From the NCBI GenBank assembly GCA_963785645.1, contig CAWAWG010000004.1, positions 124,001 to 188,000 of the forward strand: a stretch of DNA of 64,000 nt. Direction: 5' to 3'. This stretch comes from Trebonia sp963785645 (GTDB lineage Bacteria; Actinomycetota; Actinomycetes; Streptosporangiales; Streptosporangiaceae). Shown here piece by piece: positions 34,658-45,929 of the stretch (positions are counted from its first letter, which is position 1; each line of letters starts with the position of its first letter). Under the pieces are notes generated by a model. The model ran no database searches. It had not been told where the DNA came from and saw only the letters and a program-made list of their open reading frames with translations. The position numbers and the translations under genes were made by a program.

Positions 34658-35938
34658 TTAGGCGGAGGTGAACCTCGGGAACGCGGACGCGCCCGCGTAG
34701 CTGGCCGCATCGGCGAGGTGCTCTTCTATGCGCAGCAGCTGGTTGTACTTGGCGACGCGCTCGCCGCGGGCCGGGGCGCCGGTCTTGATCTGGCCCGCGT
34801 TGGTGGCGACGGCGAGGTCGGCGATGAACGTGTCGTCGGTCTCGCCGGAGCGGTGGCTGATCATGCACGCGAACCCGGCGCGGTGGGCGAGGCCGACCGC
34901 GTCGAAGGTCTCGCTCACGGTGCCGATCTGGTTCACCTTGACGAGCAGCGCGTTGGCCGACTTCTCGGCGATGCCGCGGCGCAGCCGCTCGGGGTTGGTG
35001 ACGAAGATGTCGTCGCCGACCACCTGGACCCGGTCCCCGACCTCGGCGGTGAACGTCCGCCAGCCGGCCCAGTCCTCCTCGGCCAGCGGGTCCTCGACCG
35101 ACACGACCGGGTAGTTCGCGACCCAGTCGGCGTAGATGGCGGACATGTCCTCGGCGGTCTGCGGCTTGCCCTCGAAGAGGTAAGCGCCGTCCTTGTAGAA
35201 CTCGGTCGCCGCGGCGTCGATCGCGAGCGCGATGTCCCGCCCGGGGACGTAGCCGGCCTTGCCGATCGCCTCGATGATCAGGTCGAGCGCGGCCCGGTTG
35301 TTCTCCAGGTCAGGCGCGAAGCCGCCCTCGTCGCCCACGCCGGTGGACAGGCCGCGCTGCTTGAGCACGGACTTGAGCGCGTGGTAGGTCTCCGCGCCCC
35401 AGCGCAGCGCCTCGGTGTAGGTCGGCGCGCCGATCGGAGCGATCATGAACTCCTGGATGTCCACGTTGGAATCCGCGTGCGCGCCGCCGTTGAGTATGTT
35501 CATCATCGGCACCGGCAGCACGTGCGCGTTCGGTCCGCCCAGGTAGCGGAAGAGCTGCAGGCCGGCGGAGTCCGCCGCCGCGCGGGCCACGGCCATCGAG
35601 ACGCCGATGATCGCGTTCGCGCCGAGCCGCGACTTGCCAGGAGTCCGGTCAAGATCGATCAGCGCCTGGTCGACGAGCCGCTGGTCGTCGGCCTCGTGGC
35701 CGAGCAGTTCGTCCTGGATCTCCTCGGTCACGGCGTCGACGGCCTTGGTGACCGCCTTGCCGCTGTACTCCGCACCGCCGTCACGGAGTTCGACGGCCTC
35801 GAACGCGCCGGTGGACGCGCCGCTCGGCACGCCCGCCCGGCCGACGGAACCGTCGTCGAGTACGACTTCAACCTCCACGGTCGGGTTACCCCTGGAGTCC
35901 AGGATCTGCCTGGCATGTACCGCTTCAATGGACGCCAC
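34658..35938 (-). CDS. eno: Enolase
   Basis: 426-aa glycolytic enzyme converting 2-phosphoglycerate to phosphoenolpyruvate. MASIEAVHARQILDSRGNPT is the standard N-terminus. SGASTGAFEAVELRD, LLVKVNQIGTVSET (catalytic lysine) and ISHRSGETDDTFIADLAV are present. Full length and uninterrupted. It heads the divIC-DUF501-ppx-udgB run, and is divergent from the RmlC-like gene. Confidence 0.97.
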   Translation of the reverse strand: MASIEAVHARQILDSRGNPTVEVEVVLDDGSVGRAGVPSGASTGAFEAVELRDGGAEYSGKAVTKAVDAVTEEIQDELLGHEADDQRLVDQALIDLDRTPGKSRLGANAIIGVSMAVARAAADSAGLQLFRYLGGPNAHVLPVPMMNILNGGAHADSNVDIQEFMIAPIGAPTYTEALRWGAETYHALKSVLKQRGLSTGVGDEGGFAPDLENNRAALDLIIEAIGKAGYVPGRDIALAIDAAATEFYKDGAYLFEGKPQTAEDMSAIYADWVANYPVVSVEDPLAEEDWAGWRTFTAEVGDRVQVVGDDIFVTNPERLRRGIAEKSANALLVKVNQIGTVSETFDAVGLAHRAGFACMISHRSGETDDTFIADLAVATNAGQIKTGAPARGERVAKYNQLLRIEEHLADAASYAGASAFPRFTSA

Positions 35939-36115
35939 GTCGGCTCCTTGCCTGTCTTACGTGCCCTTAGGTTCCGGTATGGAGCCTAACGGAGTGGGGC
36001 CATGACGGCATACCTGGCACGCCGACAAGCGGCCCGCTGCCTCGTATCACGCGGGAACGACGGCAATCTTCTAGGCGGCAGATCACGCGCTCGCAACCGT
36101 GGGAAGGATGGCGGC

Positions 36116-36661
36116 ATGAAGGCTAGCCAGGTCTTGAGCATCAGCGGGGCGCTCCTGTTTCAGCCGACGCCCCATGTCGACGAGCGGGGATTCTTCTCCC
36201 GGACCTTCGATGCGACGGCGGCCCTGGCCGCAGGCATCGATCCAGCCAGCTTCGTTCAAGACAGCGTGTCGCGGTCCGGCCGCGGCGTAATCCGCGGCCT
36301 GCACCTGCGGAAGGGTGCTGGCGAGGCGAAGCTCGTTCGCTGTTCCTATGGCGCCGTTTTCGACGTCATTGTCGATCTGCGCCCGGATTCTCCCACCTAT
36401 CGGAACTGGGAGAGCTTCGCGCTGCGCGACACCGAGCAGACCTCGCTGTACGTGCCGGCCGGCTGCGCGCACGGCTTTCAGGCACTGACCGAGCCGGCCG
36501 ACGTGTCCTACCGCATCGATCGCGCCCACGATCCCGCCGAGGATGTGACGATCGCGTTCGACGATCCACAGCTCGGCATCCCGTGGCCGCTTCCCGCTGT
36601 GGCAATGTCGCAACGCGATCGCCAGGCGCCGCCGCTTTCCGCAGTCCTCGAGAGCCTCTAG
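36116..36661 (+). CDS. dTDP-4-dehydrorhamnose 3,5-epimerase family protein (RmlC-like)
   Basis: 181-aa cupin epimerase. PHVDERGFFSRTFD, SGRGVIRGLHLRKGAGEA (catalytic His) and YVPAGCAHGFQAL are RmlC motifs. It would epimerise a dTDP- or other NDP-4-keto sugar. No rmlA, rmlB or rmlD genes are nearby, so either the precursor comes from elsewhere or it acts on another 4-keto sugar for the adjacent polysaccharide cluster. Start by position of the family N-terminus; GGAAGGA lies upstream. Confidence 0.85.
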   Translation: MKASQVLSISGALLFQPTPHVDERGFFSRTFDATAALAAGIDPASFVQDSVSRSGRGVIRGLHLRKGAGEAKLVRCSYGAVFDVIVDLRPDSPTYRNWESFALRDTEQTSLYVPAGCAHGFQALTEPADVSYRIDRAHDPAEDVTIAFDDPQLGIPWPLPAVAMSQRDRQAPPLSAVLESL

Positions 36662-36662
36662 C

Positions 36663-36686
36663 GAGGGGCGTCCGAGGACGCCCCTC
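36663..36686. terminator. Bidirectional hairpin between convergent genes
   Basis: GAGGGGCGTCC (36663-36673) and GGACGCCCCTC (36676-36686) form a strong stem, 1 base after the RmlC-like stop and 4 bases before the stop of the opposing Wzz-like gene. Position argues for termination in both directions. Confidence 0.65.
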
Positions 36687-36690
36687 AGGC

Positions 36691-38391
36691 TCAGTTCAGG
36701 TACTCGCCCCGGTCGCTGCCGTCGTCGCTGTCGTGCTCTGCCTCCCCGGGTCCATCGGGACCGCCGGCGAACGCGGGTGCCGGGTTCAAGACGCCGAGGC
36801 TTTCGTCGTTTCTGTCCGCCTCGATCAGTACCGCTGAATCAAGGCGTATTCCGGCGAGCCGTATCATCTCGCCCACACCGTGAACCTTCGCGGCCGAGGA
36901 GCAGCCGGCGGTGACCACCGCGACCGCATCGGTAGCCCACGTCGCCAGGTGGTCGGCCCCCAGCGCGGGGTCGAGGGTGGCCATGGTGAGCAGCAGGTCG
37001 GCGGAGGACGAGGCGGCGGCCACCGCCTCGGCCGGCTGAGCCCACAGGGCCGGGGAACGCCCGCCGCCGCGCACGGGACCGATGAGCGCCACGTCGTCGC
37101 GCTCAGGTACCGCCACCACGAGCTGCACGCCGTCGTGGCTCACCGTGTGCACTCCGGCGCCTTTAGCGCCGAGCAGGCGAGCCAGCGAGGCTCCGCTTGA
37201 CAGGTCGGCCACTACGACCTGCTTGCCCTCTTCAGCACGGGAACGGGCCATCGAGGCGACGGCCGATGCGACGGTTTGCACGTCGTCCACCGCGACCACC
37301 GCCAGAGTGGCCGGGCCCCTGGAACTTCCCGGCACCGCGCGCAGCAGGTACGCGATGACTCGCTTCCGGTTGAGCTTGCGCCTGGCCGCCGACCTGGGTG
37401 GCTGCGGCAGACGAGGCGCCCGCACCCGGCCGACGCTGAGCCGGACGGGGGCGCCGAGTGCCTCGGCGACGTCGTCGCGCCGGCGCAGCCGGTCGGACAG
37501 CAGTGCGGCGATGATAACGATCGCCATGCCCGTGGCAAGGCCGCCGAACAGGCCGCCGAGGACGTACAGGGCCGCGCCCTTGATGCGCGAGTGCGTGACA
37601 GCGACGGCGGGGTTGAGAACGTAGCTGCCGGATATCATCGCATCGGTGGTGCTCCGGCCTTGCGCGATGGTGCCGGTCACGTACTGCATGGTCTGTTTCT
37701 GGTCGCCCTGCTGTGTTTGCAGGTTGTCCAGCTGGATCTTCTGGGCGGGCGTGAGGTTCGTGGTCGGCAGCTGGGCGATCTGCGCGTCGATGTTTTGCAG
37801 GTTTTGCTGGGCCGTGGCGTATTGCTGGTTGAGCTGGGTGACCAGTTCCTGCTGCTGGCTCTGCGCGTACTTCGCGCGGTACTGCAGGAAGGACCGGGCC
37901 AGGGCTGACGCTCGCTGCACGGCCTCGGCGCTTGACGGCGCCCCGACGTCAAACTGGAGCACCGTGTTGGTAACGGGCGTGACGGAGTAAGCCGCCTGGA
38001 GGCTGGCGACGCTTTGCTTCAAGCCGAGTTCCTGCACCACCCGCGCGGCCACCGGCTCACTGGTCGCCAGGCTCTGGTCGGTGAGTACCTCAACCGAAGG
38101 GTCCTGGTTCGTACCGTCGATCAGCAGGACGGAGGTCTGGGCGTGATACGCCGGCGGGTACTGCAAGAACAGCGCGGAGCCGATCACCAGGCCAAGCACG
38201 GCGGTGACGCACCATAGCCATGCCCCGCGCCGCAGCACTCCGCCGATGAACCGCAGGCTTATCAGCCTTCCGGTGGGATCGGGGCCGGGCGGTTCCTCGT
38301 CGAGCATGAGGCCGCCAGCAGCCCATAGGTGCTCCGGCAGTTCCCCGTTTACACCGGCAGGCCAGGTGCCCGCCCGGTCTGATTCATTCAC
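36691..38391 (-). CDS. Wzz-type polysaccharide chain-length protein with kinase-like C-terminus
   Basis: 566-aa membrane protein. Two membrane segments, about residues 58-76 and 278-300, bracket a coiled extracytoplasmic region (QQELVTQLNQQYATAQQNLQ), the layout of polysaccharide co-polymerases. The cytoplasmic part resembles a tyrosine-kinase (BY-kinase) Rossmann domain, with ATLAVVAVDDVQTVASAVAS. The Walker A motif is missing, so kinase activity is unlikely. It overlaps the next upstream gene by ATGA. Probable role: setting polymer length. Confidence 0.8.
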   Translation of the reverse strand: MNESDRAGTWPAGVNGELPEHLWAAGGLMLDEEPPGPDPTGRLISLRFIGGVLRRGAWLWCVTAVLGLVIGSALFLQYPPAYHAQTSVLLIDGTNQDPSVEVLTDQSLATSEPVAARVVQELGLKQSVASLQAAYSVTPVTNTVLQFDVGAPSSAEAVQRASALARSFLQYRAKYAQSQQQELVTQLNQQYATAQQNLQNIDAQIAQLPTTNLTPAQKIQLDNLQTQQGDQKQTMQYVTGTIAQGRSTTDAMISGSYVLNPAVAVTHSRIKGAALYVLGGLFGGLATGMAIVIIAALLSDRLRRRDDVAEALGAPVRLSVGRVRAPRLPQPPRSAARRKLNRKRVIAYLLRAVPGSSRGPATLAVVAVDDVQTVASAVASMARSRAEEGKQVVVADLSSGASLARLLGAKGAGVHTVSHDGVQLVVAVPERDDVALIGPVRGGGRSPALWAQPAEAVAAASSSADLLLTMATLDPALGADHLATWATDAVAVVTAGCSSAAKVHGVGEMIRLAGIRLDSAVLIEADRNDESLGVLNPAPAFAGGPDGPGEAEHDSDDGSDRGEYLN

Positions 38392-39715
38392 CGTCGGACC
38401 TCCGTTACTACGCCCTTCAAGCTATTCGGCAGCCTGCGTCGTGGCGGGCGTATCAAATGCGGAACCCGGCCGGTGGTGTTGTCCGTCGATTCCGGGTCGG
38501 CAACGAGAATGCCGGTGACGTCACGGCCGTCGGCGCCCGCGGCCACGGCGGCCCGGGCCAGTTGCTCGGCGGTCGCCCGGCCTGCGGAGACTCCTATTAC
38601 CGTCGCCGCCGTGCGCATCGTGACAGGCATTTTCGGTGCGCGGTCATCGACGACGGCGACAACCACGACCAGCGCGGTGTCTTTCCGTTGGTCGACGAAT
38701 TCGTCACCGTCGCTGCCGCTGGAGACGACAAACCGCAGGAGGCTCGGCAGTTTCGATGACGGGGGGCGGCGCATACGGTCCGCAGCGCGGCGGTAGCGTC
38801 CTCGTCCTGCTGCGGACCTATCACCATGGTCGTGGGAATCCCCTGGGAGGCGGCGAAGACCGCCAGTTGCGGGCCCAGGGCGAGCGCGCCGGGATCGGAG
38901 GACAGGGACACCACCGCGAGGGAAACACCGTTGGCGACCGCGGGGCCCGCCGCGTCGTCCGGTGGCCGGGCATACTCCTGATCGAGGATCCCGAGGTACC
39001 GCAGAACCGTGCGCAACTGCCAGGCGTGCACTGCCTGCGGCTGGTAGTTCTCCATGAGCCTCGTCCAGCCGGCCGGGTCGGCCGGATGACCAACGGGGAC
39101 GGATGCGAGGACCGGAACCCCGATGGAGTTCGCTATGTGATCGCGCTGCCTCAGCCGTCGGTCCTTCCGGCCGATCGCCAGCGCCGCGACCGACCCGACC
39201 AGCGCGCCGGCCACCGCACCGGTCACCCCCGCGATCAGCATCCCTTCGAACGGCGATTGCGTCGCGGCGGAGACCGCGGGCTGGAACAGTTCCGCGGTCA
39301 CGTGCGTGACCGGGGTCTTCCGGTCAGCGACATAGGCGATATAGCTATTGGCGACCGCGTTGGCGACCGCCACCGCCTGGGCGTCTGTCTTGCCCGTCGC
39401 TGTTATCGAAATCAGGTAGTTAGTTAGGCTCTTTACTTGCACGTCGCTTCGCATCTGGCCGGCCGAGACCGGCGGGCTGACCGTTGCCGCGGCAGCCGAG
39501 AGAACCGGATCGCTGTCCGCGATTACGACCTGGGTGGCCGTGCTCAGTACCGATGCGGGAAGGGATACGACCGCTGTGCTGCTCGGCGATGGCGGGTTGA
39601 GCGCCGCGTAAGCAACGCCGATAAGGAGGCCCAGGGCTGACATGATGCCAACGAGAACCTTGAATCGCCTGACGATCAGGATGGATTTATGTAGATCCAA
39701 TGGCTGCTGGCTCAT
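38388..39715 (-). pseudogene. Second Wzz-like chain-length protein, one frame change
   Basis: About 440 aa if restored. The N-terminus MSQQPLDLHKSILIVRRFKV leads into a membrane segment (LVGIMSALGLLIGVAYAAL). A second membrane segment is GMLIAGVTGAVAGALVGSVA. The frame changes near 38768 at a run of six C; the continuation reads SSKLPSLLRFVVSSGSDGDE and ends TEVRR, overlapping the next gene. As in the neighbour, the cytoplasmic domain lacks a P-loop. It is a divergent paralogue of the gene downstream. Confidence 0.7.
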
Positions 39716-40530
39716 ATCGCCTCCGCCTGGTTATCTTGCTCATTTTCCCGGCAAATGCCGGATGCGGACGATGACGCGCCCTGAATAAAGGCGACCTTTG
39801 GTGATATTTCCGTATCATCAAACTCTAGCCGCGTCGCCAGGGGTACGCCCGCGACGCATCCTCCGCGACCCAGAATTGCGCAGGCGGCATCCGTCTGATG
39901 CAGGCTCCAGCTGAAACCTGGCGGCAATTCCATTCGGGCCGCGCCGGGGGTAGCCGCACCGGGCCAGCTCAAGAATGCGCAGAATTCACCGAGTTCAACC
40001 TGGACCTCGGGCCCGAGGTAAAACGCGGGACAGATGTCGCGATTGCCGCCATCGATCTGATCGACAATGTCGACGATACGGGATGCTCGGTCAAGCAGGA
40101 CCGATCGACGATGTCGCACCGGCGAGTCGAGCCAGAGGCAGCCGTCGTGCTCAGCCGCCCACTTGGCGACGTCGCCGTGATCGAGGACCTCAGCCTCCCT
40201 GGCGTGCGCGCGACGGGACCACAGGTACAGCGGCCACGGCGGATCGCCGGCGTAGCAGTACGTCCCCGGGTCGGCGAGGATGTCCACTCCGCCGTAGCGG
40301 ATCTCCACGGTGAGAGCCACGCCATACGGGTGCTCCGCGATCCTGACGGATCCGTGGGGTCCACCATGGCAGCCACACCAGATCTCCGGGAGCTGATCGT
40401 GGCCGGTAGTACTGAGCATGGTCGCGCCGAGCGGGCAGCGCTCACCACCTGGCGCCGGGTCCCGGTCTCGGCAGCCGCGAGTAACCCAAGTTCGATGACG
40501 AAACACCGCTAGTCCCTCACCGTCACACAC
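39712..40530 (-). pseudogene. Truncated heparinase II/III-like fragment
   Basis: The last 230 codons align with the C-terminal half of the heparinase II/III protein at 55477-57627: LPEIWCGCHGGPHGSVRIAE matches PEIWCRCDGGPHGFLSIAAH, and ILADPGTYCYAGDP matches ILTDPGTYCYGSDP. The N-terminal alpha toroid is absent. The AHAHADALS and HNTLEV stretches of the intact copy have become EHPYGVALT and HAREAEV, so active-site histidines are gone. It starts where the oxidoreductase gene ends and overlaps the Wzz-like gene (ATGA). Confidence 0.7.
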
Positions 40531-42701
40531 GCTCCGGGCAACCGGTCAGCAAGCTTGCGCCCACCGCGACCGTGGCATTCGTGGTGGCCACGAGCGAATC
40601 GATAGCGATCGGCATCGGGCCTCCGGTCCGGACAGCCTCGACGAACCGTTCCAGTTCCGATTGCTGACCCTTGTCCGGGCCGCCCCGCGCCTTCGTCGTG
40701 CTCCGCCCGCGCCCGGCCCAGACTTCGGCACTCCTGAAGTTGTCCAGCCGCGCGTTCCGGCCGCCGCCCGCGGCGTCCAGCGTCTCCTTCGGATAACGGG
40801 AGTTCCCGTCGGTCACATAGGTGATGCTGCCGCAGAGACCCGTTGGCGAACCGCATGGTGACCTGGACATCGCCTTTCCGCGGACCGCGGACCGCGGAAA
40901 CCTCCTCGGGCAGGCTGCCCGCCCACCAGCTCAGCGTGTCGATGAAGTGACCGCCTTCACCGGCGAATCGTGACCCTTGAGCCTCCTCGTTGAGGTACCA
41001 GCTGTCTGGGTCGAGCGGGCCCGCGTTAACTAGGTAACGTGTCACCGAGATGTCGCTGCCCGCACCAAAGCTTTTCTTCATCGCGACGAGCAACGGGGCG
41101 AATCGCCGGTTGAACCCGACCATGAGCCGGTCATTGCCGGTTTCTTCTATCGTTGCGACGATCCGGCCGACCTGATCGCGGGTCAGCGCCAGCGGCTTCT
41201 CGACGAAGACGGCCTTCCCCGTCTCCAGGGCACGGCACACGAGGCCAGCGTGCGTCTGGTGCCTGGTGACGATGAAGATCGCGTCAAGCGACTGGTCCGC
41301 GAGCACCGCGTCGGCGTCCGTCGACGCGGTCGCGAAGCCGAACTTCCGCTGAGCGTTGACCGCGGAAAGCGACCTGGTGGTCGCCACGTGCGTCAGCCGA
41401 ACGGCGCCGAGCTTGGCCAGGTGCGGCAGCAGCATCGATGACGCGTAGTTGCCCGCGCCGATGAACCCGACCTCGACCTGCTTTCCCGCCGCCGGCGTCC
41501 GACGCGGGGCGGAGGCCCTGGCCCCGGGAAGCACCCGGCTGGTCGCCGGGGCGGAGGCGTCCGCAGCGGGCACCGGGTACTCAAGCAGCACGCCAACGGC
41601 CTTCAGCTCGCCCGATTTCAGCTCCGAGTAGACCTTGGCCGCGTCCGCGAACGGAAAGATGCCGTTGATCAGCGGCGCTACCTCGATCTCGTTGCGGGCG
41701 AGCAGGTCAAGGAAGGATTCCAGATTGCGCTTCTCAGTCCAGCGGACGTAGCCGACCGGGTAGTCAACGCCCTCAAGCTCGTAGCGGTCGTCATAGCGAC
41801 CAGGCCCGTAGGACCGGGAGAACCGGACGTCCAGTTCCTTGTCGTAGTAGGCGGTCCAGGGAAGGTCAAGCTTCATCTTCCCGATGTCGACGATCCTGGC
41901 GCGGTCCCTGGCCAGCTTCACCGCGGCCTCGACGGGGCCGTTGGTCGCTCCGCCCGCGGTCAGGAAAACGTGATCGGCGCCGCGTCCCCTGGTGACGACG
42001 GCGAGCTCCCGCAGGACGTCTGACATGCCGTCTTCCGCTGGAGAGCCGCACCGTACGGCCCCCGCCTTTTCCGCCAGGCGGCACCGGTCTTCGACGGGGT
42101 CGATCCCGACTACCTGCACGCCAGCGGCGATGAGCAGCCTGACCACGAGCTGCCCGACAAGGCCGAGGCCGATGACTGCCGCCGTCTCGCCGAGCTGGAC
42201 CTCCCCCCGCCGCACGCCGTGCATGGCAATCGACGCCACCGTCGAGAACGCGGCGTGCTCGGGCTGGACGCCCGGCGGAACCGCCGCGCACAGGTTGACT
42301 GGGATCCAGTTGTGCTCGGCGTGCAGTGCGTACTCGTTTCCCGCCGCGGCGACAAGCTGGCCTACCTTGAACTCCTCGGCGCCGCGCCCCACTTCGGTTA
42401 CCACGCCGCACAGCGAGTAGCCAAGGGGCGTATAGGAGTCGAGCCGATTGATCACCTTCTTGTAGGTGTTGAGCACGCCCTGCTGCTGCACCGAGTCAAG
42501 GACCTTGCGCACCTGGTCCGGGCGCGCCCGGGCCATGCCCACCATCGACTTGCTCGCCTCGGAGACCTTCATCATCTCCGTGCCGGTCGAGATGAGGGAG
42601 AACAGCGACCGGACAAGGACGCCGCCGGGACGGCACGCAGGCGCGGGCACGTCGAGGACGGCCAGCTCGCCGGACTTGTAATTCTGGGCTATCTGCTTCA
42701 T
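40523..42701 (-). pseudogene. Two-domain oxidoreductase (zinc-free MDR plus Gfo/Idh/MocA), one frame change
   Basis: About 725 aa. Residues 1-370 are an alcohol-dehydrogenase-like domain (VIGLGLVGQLVVRLLIAAGV nucleotide fold), and residues from about 400 a Gfo/Idh/MocA domain (VGFIGAGNYASSMLLPHLAK and FVEKPLALTRDQV). The frame changes near 40836; the real C-terminus SITYVTDGNSRYPKETLDAA lies one base over and ends at 40523. Such fusions recur in bacterial polysaccharide clusters beside heparinase and asnB genes. A role in sugar oxidation or epimerisation is inferred. Confidence 0.75.
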
Positions 42702-42744
42702 CGGTCCTCAGCCAGGCCTTTTCCGTTTGTGTCCTTGGCGCCGG

Positions 42745-44653
42745 TCATGACGCCACGCCCATGGACCGCACGTTGCGGTACCACAGTTCCATCGACAGCA
42801 GCTGCCAGATCTGCTTGGCGTTATCCTGGCGGCCCGCCTGGTCCTCCGTGATGAGGCGCTGCACGGCCTGCCTGCGGAGCATCCCCGACTGCACCAGCTC
42901 GCCGCCTACGAGCACATCACCGATCAGTTCACGCAGGTCATTGCGTATCCAGGCGCGCAGTGGCGCACCGAAGGAGGCCTTTGGCCGGTGCACGATCTCG
43001 GACGGCAGCCAGTTCTCGGCGGCGTCTTTGAGCGCGGCCTTCTGCTTGCGGCCGCGGATCTTCTCGCTGCCGGGCACGGAGAATGCCGCCTGTGCCACGA
43101 TCGGGTCCACGAACGGGACGCGGACCTCAACGGACGCCGCCATGGCGGCCCGGTCGGTATAGGTGAGGTTGAGCCCCACCATGAACAGCCGCGAGTCAGC
43201 CAGGCACATCCGATTGACCTCGTCGTCCAGCTGGTTGTCGTCGTAGATGGCCCTGTGCTCTTCGACGACCCGCGCGACCTCGCTTTCCAGTCCTGGATCG
43301 ATCAGGGCCGCCAGGTCGTCGGGGTCGTACAGCGTGTAGCTGCGCCGAAACCTCGCTTCCTCGGGCAGGTCGGCGAAGCTCATGAAGCGCTTGGCCCAGC
43401 GCGGGTAGCGCAGGCCACGGCCTCCGATGCTCACCGGGACACGATCCACGGCGAAGCGGGCGCCGGCCTTGACCGTGCCCGGGAGCCTGCCGTACCGGCT
43501 GGCCATGAGGCAGGCCAGGTGTTTGCGGTAGCCGCCGAACAGCTCGTCGGCTCCCATGCCGGACAGGATCACCTTGACGCCTCGTGCCCGCGCGGCCTCA
43601 CACATGAGCAGCGTATTGATCGCGGCCGGATCGCCGATCGGCTCGTCGAGGATGCCGACCATACGCGGGAGAAGGCTCGCGATGTCCGGTGAGATCTCGA
43701 TCTGATGCAGCTTGATGCCGATATCGCGCCGCGACCTTTCGCGCGTAGACGGCGTCGTCCGGCATCGCCTCAAGCTTCTGGTCCTCGGGCCGGAAGGTGA
43801 TCGTGTACGCGTCCACTCCGTTAGCGGCCTGGTGCGCCAAGACCGTGACGATGCTCGAGTCGAGGCCGCCGGACAGGAAGCTCGACACCGGAACGTCGGC
43901 CACCAGATGGGCGGCAACCGACTCTTCGATCACGGAGCGCAGATCTGCCGCCGGGCCTGCCGACGCCGCGAGCGCGACGTCTTGCACGCGCCAGTAGGTC
44001 CGCACCTCGCGAAAACCGTCCGGTCGGAAGCGAGCCCATGACCCGGCGGGGAGCTTCTGCACATCGCGGATCACGCAGCGCTGCTCGGGTACCCAGTAGT
44101 ACAACATGGACGCCACCATTGCGCCGGGCTCGATCTGGAGCTCGGGGCCGATGGCGGCAAGCAGCGCCTTCTGCTCGGAGGCGAAGAGCACACCGTCCTT
44201 GCGCGGAAGGTAGTACAGCGGCTTGATGCCCAGCGGGTCACGGGCCAGCGTCAACTCGCCCGTCGCGGTGTCTGCGAGCGCGAACGCGAACATGCCGCGG
44301 AACCTGCGCAGCGCATCCGGGCCCCACGCCCGCCAGGCCTCTAGCACGACCTCGGTGTCGGACTTGGTCACAAACCGAACGCCGCGTCGGCCAAGCTCAG
44401 CCCGCAACTCCTTGTAGTTGTACAGCTCGCCGTTGTAGACCAGCGCCAGACCGTGCTTGAATAGCGGCTGGTCGGCCTCTGTGCTCAGGTCGATAATCGA
44501 CAGCCGCCGGTGGCCGAGTTGTATCGAGACCCGGTCGTCCTCGTGACTCCACGCGCCTGCGGCGTCGGGTCCGCGGTGAGCGATCTGCTCGCTCATCACA
44601 TCAACCAGCTTGCGGCCGTCTGCCTGCTGGTAGCACCCTGCGATCCCGCACAC
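42745..44653 (-). pseudogene. asnB: Asparagine synthase-like glutamine amidotransferase, one frame change
   Basis: About 635 aa. MCGIAGCYQQADGRKLVDVM gives the Ntn glutaminase with catalytic Cys2, and SFLSGGLDSSIVTVLAHQAA is the ATP-pyrophosphatase loop. One base off, near 43729, the synthetase domain continues as DIGIKLHQIEISPDIASLLP and LSGMGADELFGGYRKHLACL, to the end at 42745. Inside a polysaccharide cluster this family usually amidates or aminates a sugar acid rather than making free asparagine. Confidence 0.8.
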
Positions 44654-44896
44654 ATTAGCTCCTAGCCCGTCGCGCAGCCTGGCCCCGCCTTACGCTTACT
44701 TGAGCGCGCGGCCGACGGGTCTGATACGACCTGGCCTTTTCTGATTACTCGCGGTTGGCGATTCCTCGCGAGTCTTCCTCTTTCCCACTGGCCTCAATGT
44801 CGGGCACGGCACCACGTATCAGGGCCGATCCGAGATTTATCAACTTGACGGCTAATCCTCGCCGCACCGCTCTTACGTCACACCTGGGGGTAGCAA
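44654..44896. promoter_or_regulatory. Divergent intergenic region of the polysaccharide locus
   Basis: 243 bases between asnB (minus) and the epimerase (plus). ACTCGCG (44747-44753) and CGCGAGT (44767-44773) form an inverted repeat near the middle. A TTGACG at about 44844 could be a -35 for the plus gene. No gene is visible. Confidence 0.35.
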
Positions 44897-45929
44897 GTGA
44901 GAGTCCTCGTCGCGGGCGACCGTGGTTACATCGGTACCGTCCTGGTGCCGTTCCTGCGAGCCGCCGGGCACACGGTAGACGGGCTTGACCTGGATCTGTA
45001 CGCGGGGTGCGATCTCGGACCCGCCGGCAGCAGAGGCCAACCCGCTGTCCGCGCTCGACATGCGCGACGTCAAGGTCGGCGAGCTTGCGGGCTACGACGC
45101 GGTGATGTGCCTGGCCGCGCTGTCAAACGACCCGCTCGGTGACCTCAACCCCGCGGCGACGTACTCGGTGAACCTCGAGGGAACCCTGCACCTGGCCAGG
45201 ACCGCTAAGCAGGCCGGCGTCGAGCGCTTCCTGTTCTCATCCTCGTGCAGCTTGTACGGCGCGGCTGGCTCCCGCGCGGTGGCCGAGGACGCTGATCTTT
45301 ACCCGGTCACGCCGTACGGCGAGAGCAAGGTCACGGCGGAACGCGAACTCGCCAAGCTCGCCGACGACAATTTCACCCCCACCTATCTGCGCAACGCCAC
45401 CGCCTACGGCGCCTCCACCCGGCTGCGACTGGACATAGTGGTGAACAACCTCACCGCGATCGCGGTTACCACCGGGAAGGTACGCCTCGAAAGCGACGGC
45501 ACCCCATGGCGACCGCTCGTGCACATCGAGGACATAAGTCGCGCTTTCCTGGCCATTCTTGAGGCACCGCGCGAACTCGTGCACAACGAGGCATTCAACG
45601 TGGGGCGCCCGGAAGACAACGTGCAAATACGTGATATCGCGGAGATGGTCCGCGCCGCGGTGCCGGGCTCGGAGGTCACGCTGGCCGACGGTGCCGGGCC
45701 TGACCTGCGCAACTATCGCGTCGACTTCGCCAAGCTGACCGAGACCTTCCCCGGCCTCGGCCTGCGGTGGACGGTCAGGGACGGGATCGACGAGCTCGCC
45801 GGCGCTTATGCCAAGTACGGCCTGACCTACGACGACTTCGTGTCGTCGCGGTTCGTCCGGCTACGGCGGATCCGCGAACTGCAGGCCGCCGGGATCGTCG
45901 ACGAGATGCTCCGCCGGACGTCCGGATGA
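44897..45929 (+). pseudogene. NAD-dependent sugar epimerase/dehydratase, one frame change
   Basis: Extended SDR, about 343 aa. The GTG at 44897 gives MRVLVAGDRGYIGTVLVPFL, the NAD-binding Rossmann loop. The frame changes near 45020, after YAGCDLGP, and continues EANPLSALDMRDVKVGELAG. FLFSSSCSLYG and YGESKVTAE hold the catalytic Ser and the YxxxK pair, and PWRPLVHIEDISRAFLAIL is typical of sugar epimerases. It overlaps the flippase gene by ATGA. Substrate unknown. Confidence 0.75.

Noticed and set aside
36002..36115. Longer N-terminus for the RmlC-like protein from 36002
   Set aside because: The extra 38 residues are not family sequence; the family N-terminus fits the ATG at 36116.
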